Positions 5,811 to 7,887 of a stretch of DNA of 7,887 nt are shown here, in pieces (within the stretch, counting starts at the first letter, position 1; the number at the start of each line of letters is the position of its first letter). The stretch is from JAPLKX01 sp035530195 (GTDB taxonomy: Bacteria; Hydrogenedentota; Hydrogenedentia; Hydrogenedentales; SLHB01). The notes under the pieces are model-generated. The model was not told where the DNA came from. It made no database searches and worked only from the letters and a program-made list of their open reading frames with translations. The translations under genes and the position numbers were made by a program. The stretch is from assembly GCA_035530195.1 (NCBI GenBank), contig DATKVG010000039.1, forward strand, positions 1 to 7,887, given 5' to 3'.

Positions 5811-7887
5811 TCAAGACCCTCGCGCGGTAAGCACAACCATCGATTTGCGTTCGAGAATGAGCCCCTTCGGTCCCTCGATCACGGGTGCGGCTTCCGCGTC
5901 TTGAATGTCCTCGGGCGGCGCGGCGGCCGTGTTGACGCGCACGGCCCAAGCCCCTTCCGGGCCGGCGGGGACATCCCCGACGCTCAGGCGGGGGGCGTCA
6001 CCCCGCCGGCCTGAGTGAATCTGGAATTCGGCAGCGGACAGGGACGGGTTGAACATCATATACAAGGCGACGCCGTTGTTCACCGAAGCGTCGATACGGC
6101 AAGCCAGGTAGACGTCGTCCGAGTCCCATTGTATCGGTTCGCCGTCCGCATCGAACCAGGCCAGATCGGGCCCCGCACCCGGTACGGCCGGAGCGCCTTC
6201 GAAATACGTGAGCCGGGTGAATGCGGGATTCTGCCGTCGAAACCGGATCACCGCACGGCAAAACCGGTATAGATCCTTGTTCGTGTCGCGCAACGTCCAA
6301 TCATGCCACGAGATTTCGTTGTCTTGGCAATAGGCGTTGTTGTTGCCTTGCTGCGTGCGCCCGAACTCGTCGCCGCCGAGCAGCATCGGGATGCCGAGAG
6401 AAAGAAAAAGCGTGGCGAGGTAGTTCTTCTGCATGCGCAGGCGTAACGCGCCGATCTCCGCGTGATCGGTATCGCCTTCGATGCCGCAGTTCCAACTGTA
6501 GTTTAGGTCGCTCCCGTCGAGATTGTTGTCCCCGTTAGCTTGATTGTGCTTCTTGTTGTACGACACCAAGTCGCGCAAGGTAAAGCCATCGTGCGCGGTC
6601 ACGAAATTGATGCTGTGGGCCGGCGATCGCCCCTCGTCCTGATAGAGGTCGGCGCTCCCCGTCAGCCGGGTGGCGAACGCGCCTTTCAGGCCGGTGTCAC
6701 CGCGCCAGAAACGGCGTACGTCGTCCCGGTACCGTCCGTTCCATTCCGCCCAGCGCACGTCGCCGAAGGAGCCGACTTGGTAGGCGCCGCCCGCGTCCCA
6801 TGCTTCGGCAATCAACTTCGTGTCTCGCAACGAAGGATCCTCGGCGATCCGTTCGATCAGCCCGGCGTTTTCGACGACCTCGCCTTTGGTGTCGCGGCCC
6901 AGGATGGACGCCAAGTCGAAACGAAAGCCGTCGACGTGCATCACCGTGACCCAATAGCGCAGACAATCCAGGATAAAATCGCGCACCAGAGGATGATTGC
7001 AGTTGAGCGTATTGCCGCATCCGGAATAGTTGAGATACCCGCCCTTTTCGTCCAACAAGTAGTAGATCGCATTGTCGATACCCCGGAAGCAGAGCGTGAG
7101 CCCCTTCTCGTTGCCTTCCGAGGTGTGATTGAACACGACGTCGAGGATGACCTCGATGCCTTCTTTGTGGAGCGTGTGGACCATGGCCCGGAACTCTTCG
7201 ATCGCTTTCTCGTTCTTGTTTTCGGGCGAGGCGTAGCGTTGGGCGGGCGCAAAAAAACCGATCGAGCTGTAACCCCAGTAGTTGAGCAGCTCCTTGCCCG
7301 TCGCCAGACTGCAACGCCCGAGGCGTTCCTCGCCGAATTCCTGGATCGGAAGAAGCTCGACGGCGGTGACGCCGAGGTCTTTCAGGTAAGGGATCTTCTC
7401 GACAATCCCGAGGTAGGCCCCCTTATGTTCGACTTGCGACGACTCGTGGATCGTGAAACCCTTGACGTGGGTCTCGTAAATGACGAGTTGGTCGAGGGGC
7501 ACGCGCGGGTGCACGTTCTCGACCCAATCCCCTTTCTCGTCCACGGCCACCGCCTTGGCCGTGCCCTCCTGAACGTCCCCGACGAGGACCCTGGCGTGCG
7601 GGTCCAGCAGATATACGTTCGGATCGTAACGGTGCCCTTTTTCCGGCTCGAAAGGACCTTCCACCCGGTACAGGTATAGGACGCCCGCCGGCAGTCCCTC
7701 GACGAAGATGCTCCAAATATCGCCGACGCGGTGTTCGCGGGGATCAACCTCGAACTCGATAAGCGGTTTTCGCGCTTCGACATTCTCGAACAACGCCAGC
7801 CAGACCCGCGTCGCGTGGCGGCTCACCAAAGCGAAACGAACGCCCGTCTCGCGCACCGCGGCCCCGAGCGGGAAAGCGCGGCCCGGC
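5811..7887 (-). CDS. glgX: Glycogen debranching enzyme GlgX / isoamylase-type GH13 (5' truncated)
   Basis: This is a cytoplasmic debranching enzyme hydrolysing alpha-1,6 branches of glycogen or limit dextrin. The frame runs to the window edge. A GTG at 7856 could be taken as the start, but the codons before it read GRAFPLGAAV, the conserved first motif of the isoamylase N-terminal domain, so the true start lies outside. Counting from that GTG (681 residues): an N-terminal CBM48-like sandwich lies at about 1-110; NYWGY, a GlgX/isoamylase hallmark, is at 192-196. All four GH13 regions are intact: DVVFNHT with Asp239, GFRFDLA with nucleophile Asp314, AEAWD with acid/base Glu351 and TAHDG with Asp423. 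LLGGDEFGRTQQGNNNAYCQ (492-511) is strongly GlgX-like. The C-terminal beta domain is about 570-681; its loop at 615-625 is encoded by palindromic repeat copy B. It ends 16 bases from the convergent PspC-domain gene. Confidence 0.94.
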   Translation of the reverse strand, partial: PGRAFPLGAAVRETGVRFALVSRHATRVWLALFENVEARKPLIEFEVDPREHRVGDIWSIFVEGLPAGVLYLYRVEGPFEPEKGHRYDPNVYLLDPHARVLVGDVQEGTAKAVAVDEKGDWVENVHPRVPLDQLVIYETHVKGFTIHESSQVEHKGAYLGIVEKIPYLKDLGVTAVELLPIQEFGEERLGRCSLATGKELLNYWGYSSIGFFAPAQRYASPENKNEKAIEEFRAMVHTLHKEGIEVILDVVFNHTSEGNEKGLTLCFRGIDNAIYYLLDEKGGYLNYSGCGNTLNCNHPLVRDFILDCLRYWVTVMHVDGFRFDLASILGRDTKGEVVENAGLIERIAEDPSLRDTKLIAEAWDAGGAYQVGSFGDVRWAEWNGRYRDDVRRFWRGDTGLKGAFATRLTGSADLYQDEGRSPAHSINFVTAHDGFTLRDLVSYNKKHNQANGDNNLDGSDLNYSWNCGIEGDTDHAEIGALRLRMQKNYLATLFLSLGIPMLLGGDEFGRTQQGNNNAYCQDNEISWHDWTLRDTNKDLYRFCRAVIRFRRQNPAFTRLTYFEGAPAVPGAGPDLAWFDADGEPIQWDSDDVYLACRIDASVNNGVALYMMFNPSLSAAEFQIHSGRRGDAPRLSVGDVPAGPEGAWAVRVNTAAAPPEDIQDAEAAPVIEGPKGLILERKSMVVLTARGS
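5983..6015. repeat. GC-rich palindromic element, copy B, in frame inside glgX
   Basis: The element reads CTCA (5983-5986), GGCGGGG (5987-5993), a 7-base loop, CCCCGCC (6001-6007), GGCC bulge (6008-6011) and TGAG (6012-6015). Both the inner 7-bp stem and the outer 4-bp arm pair perfectly. It is 3 bases longer than copy A, all in the loop, so the reading frame is unaffected. Relative to its host gene it is in the opposite orientation to copy A; on the minus strand it encodes SGRRGDAPRLS (residues 615-625 counted from the GTG at 7856). Confidence 0.7.

Noticed and set aside
6681..6700. CAGGCCGG at 6687-6694 as a fourth copy of the palindromic element
   Set aside because: Only about nine bases match the reverse orientation and no stem follows; the stretch encodes the conserved GlgX segment RGDTGLKGAFATRL, so ordinary coding constraint explains it.
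6540..7679. A 379-codon open frame on the plus strand inside glgX
   Set aside because: It is antisense to the catalytic core of a clear GlgX with all GH13 motifs; long antisense frames are common in GC-rich genes, and its translation shows no recognisable domain.
7854..7856. GTG at 7856 as the start of glgX
   Set aside because: The codons upstream to the window edge encode GRAFPLGA, the conserved N-terminal isoamylase motif, so the gene continues beyond the window.

Overview
The window is a GC-rich bacterial chromosomal segment with five protein-coding genes, two of them cut by the window edges. I see no rRNA, tRNA, CRISPR array, integrase or transposase. The gene set is a family 2 glycoside hydrolase with an extra C-terminal GATase-like domain, a Gfo/Idh/MocA oxidoreductase of a three-cysteine subtype, a PspC-domain membrane protein, a glycogen-debranching enzyme and a degenerate CPBP-type membrane protein. 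That mix suits a free-living or environmental carbohydrate degrader of the Planctomycetota / Lentisphaerota / Hydrogenedentota kind. The assignment is inference from gene content and base composition only.

Layout: 1-2058 (+) is the C-terminal 685 residues of a GH2 hydrolase whose start lies upstream of the window. A 126-base gap (2059-2184) holds an imperfect 21-bp inverted repeat built on a 9-base period. 2185-3333 (+) is a polytopic membrane protein with the CPBP (CAAX protease/bacteriocin-processing) layout but with Gln-Gln in place of the catalytic Glu-Glu. It meets tail to tail, 9 bases apart, the Gfo/Idh/MocA gene at 3343-4707 (-). A 265-base divergent intergenic region (4708-4972) carries a recognisable promoter for each side and a GC-rich hairpin repeat. 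4973-5794 (+) is a PspC-domain membrane protein. It meets tail to tail, 16 bases apart, the glgX-type debranching enzyme at 5811-7887 (-), whose start lies beyond the right edge.

Metabolically, the GH2 enzyme (release of sugars from beta-linked glycans or glycosides), the Gfo/Idh/MocA oxidoreductase (NAD(P)-linked sugar or inositol-type redox) and GlgX (trimming of glycogen branches) fit a carbohydrate theme. The alternating strands show they are not one operon. The two membrane proteins have no evident link to the sugar genes.

The most interesting structure is a short GC-rich palindromic element, about 30-33 bases, present three times. It has outer CTCA/TGNG arms, a perfect 7-8 bp inner stem and a constant GGCC bulge on the right side. 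One copy lies in frame inside the CPBP-like gene, one in frame and in the opposite orientation inside glgX, and one in the 5' leader of the Gfo/Idh/MocA gene. The intergenic copy has a longer but still perfectly paired stem, which points to selection or inheritance of the fold rather than chance GC-richness.
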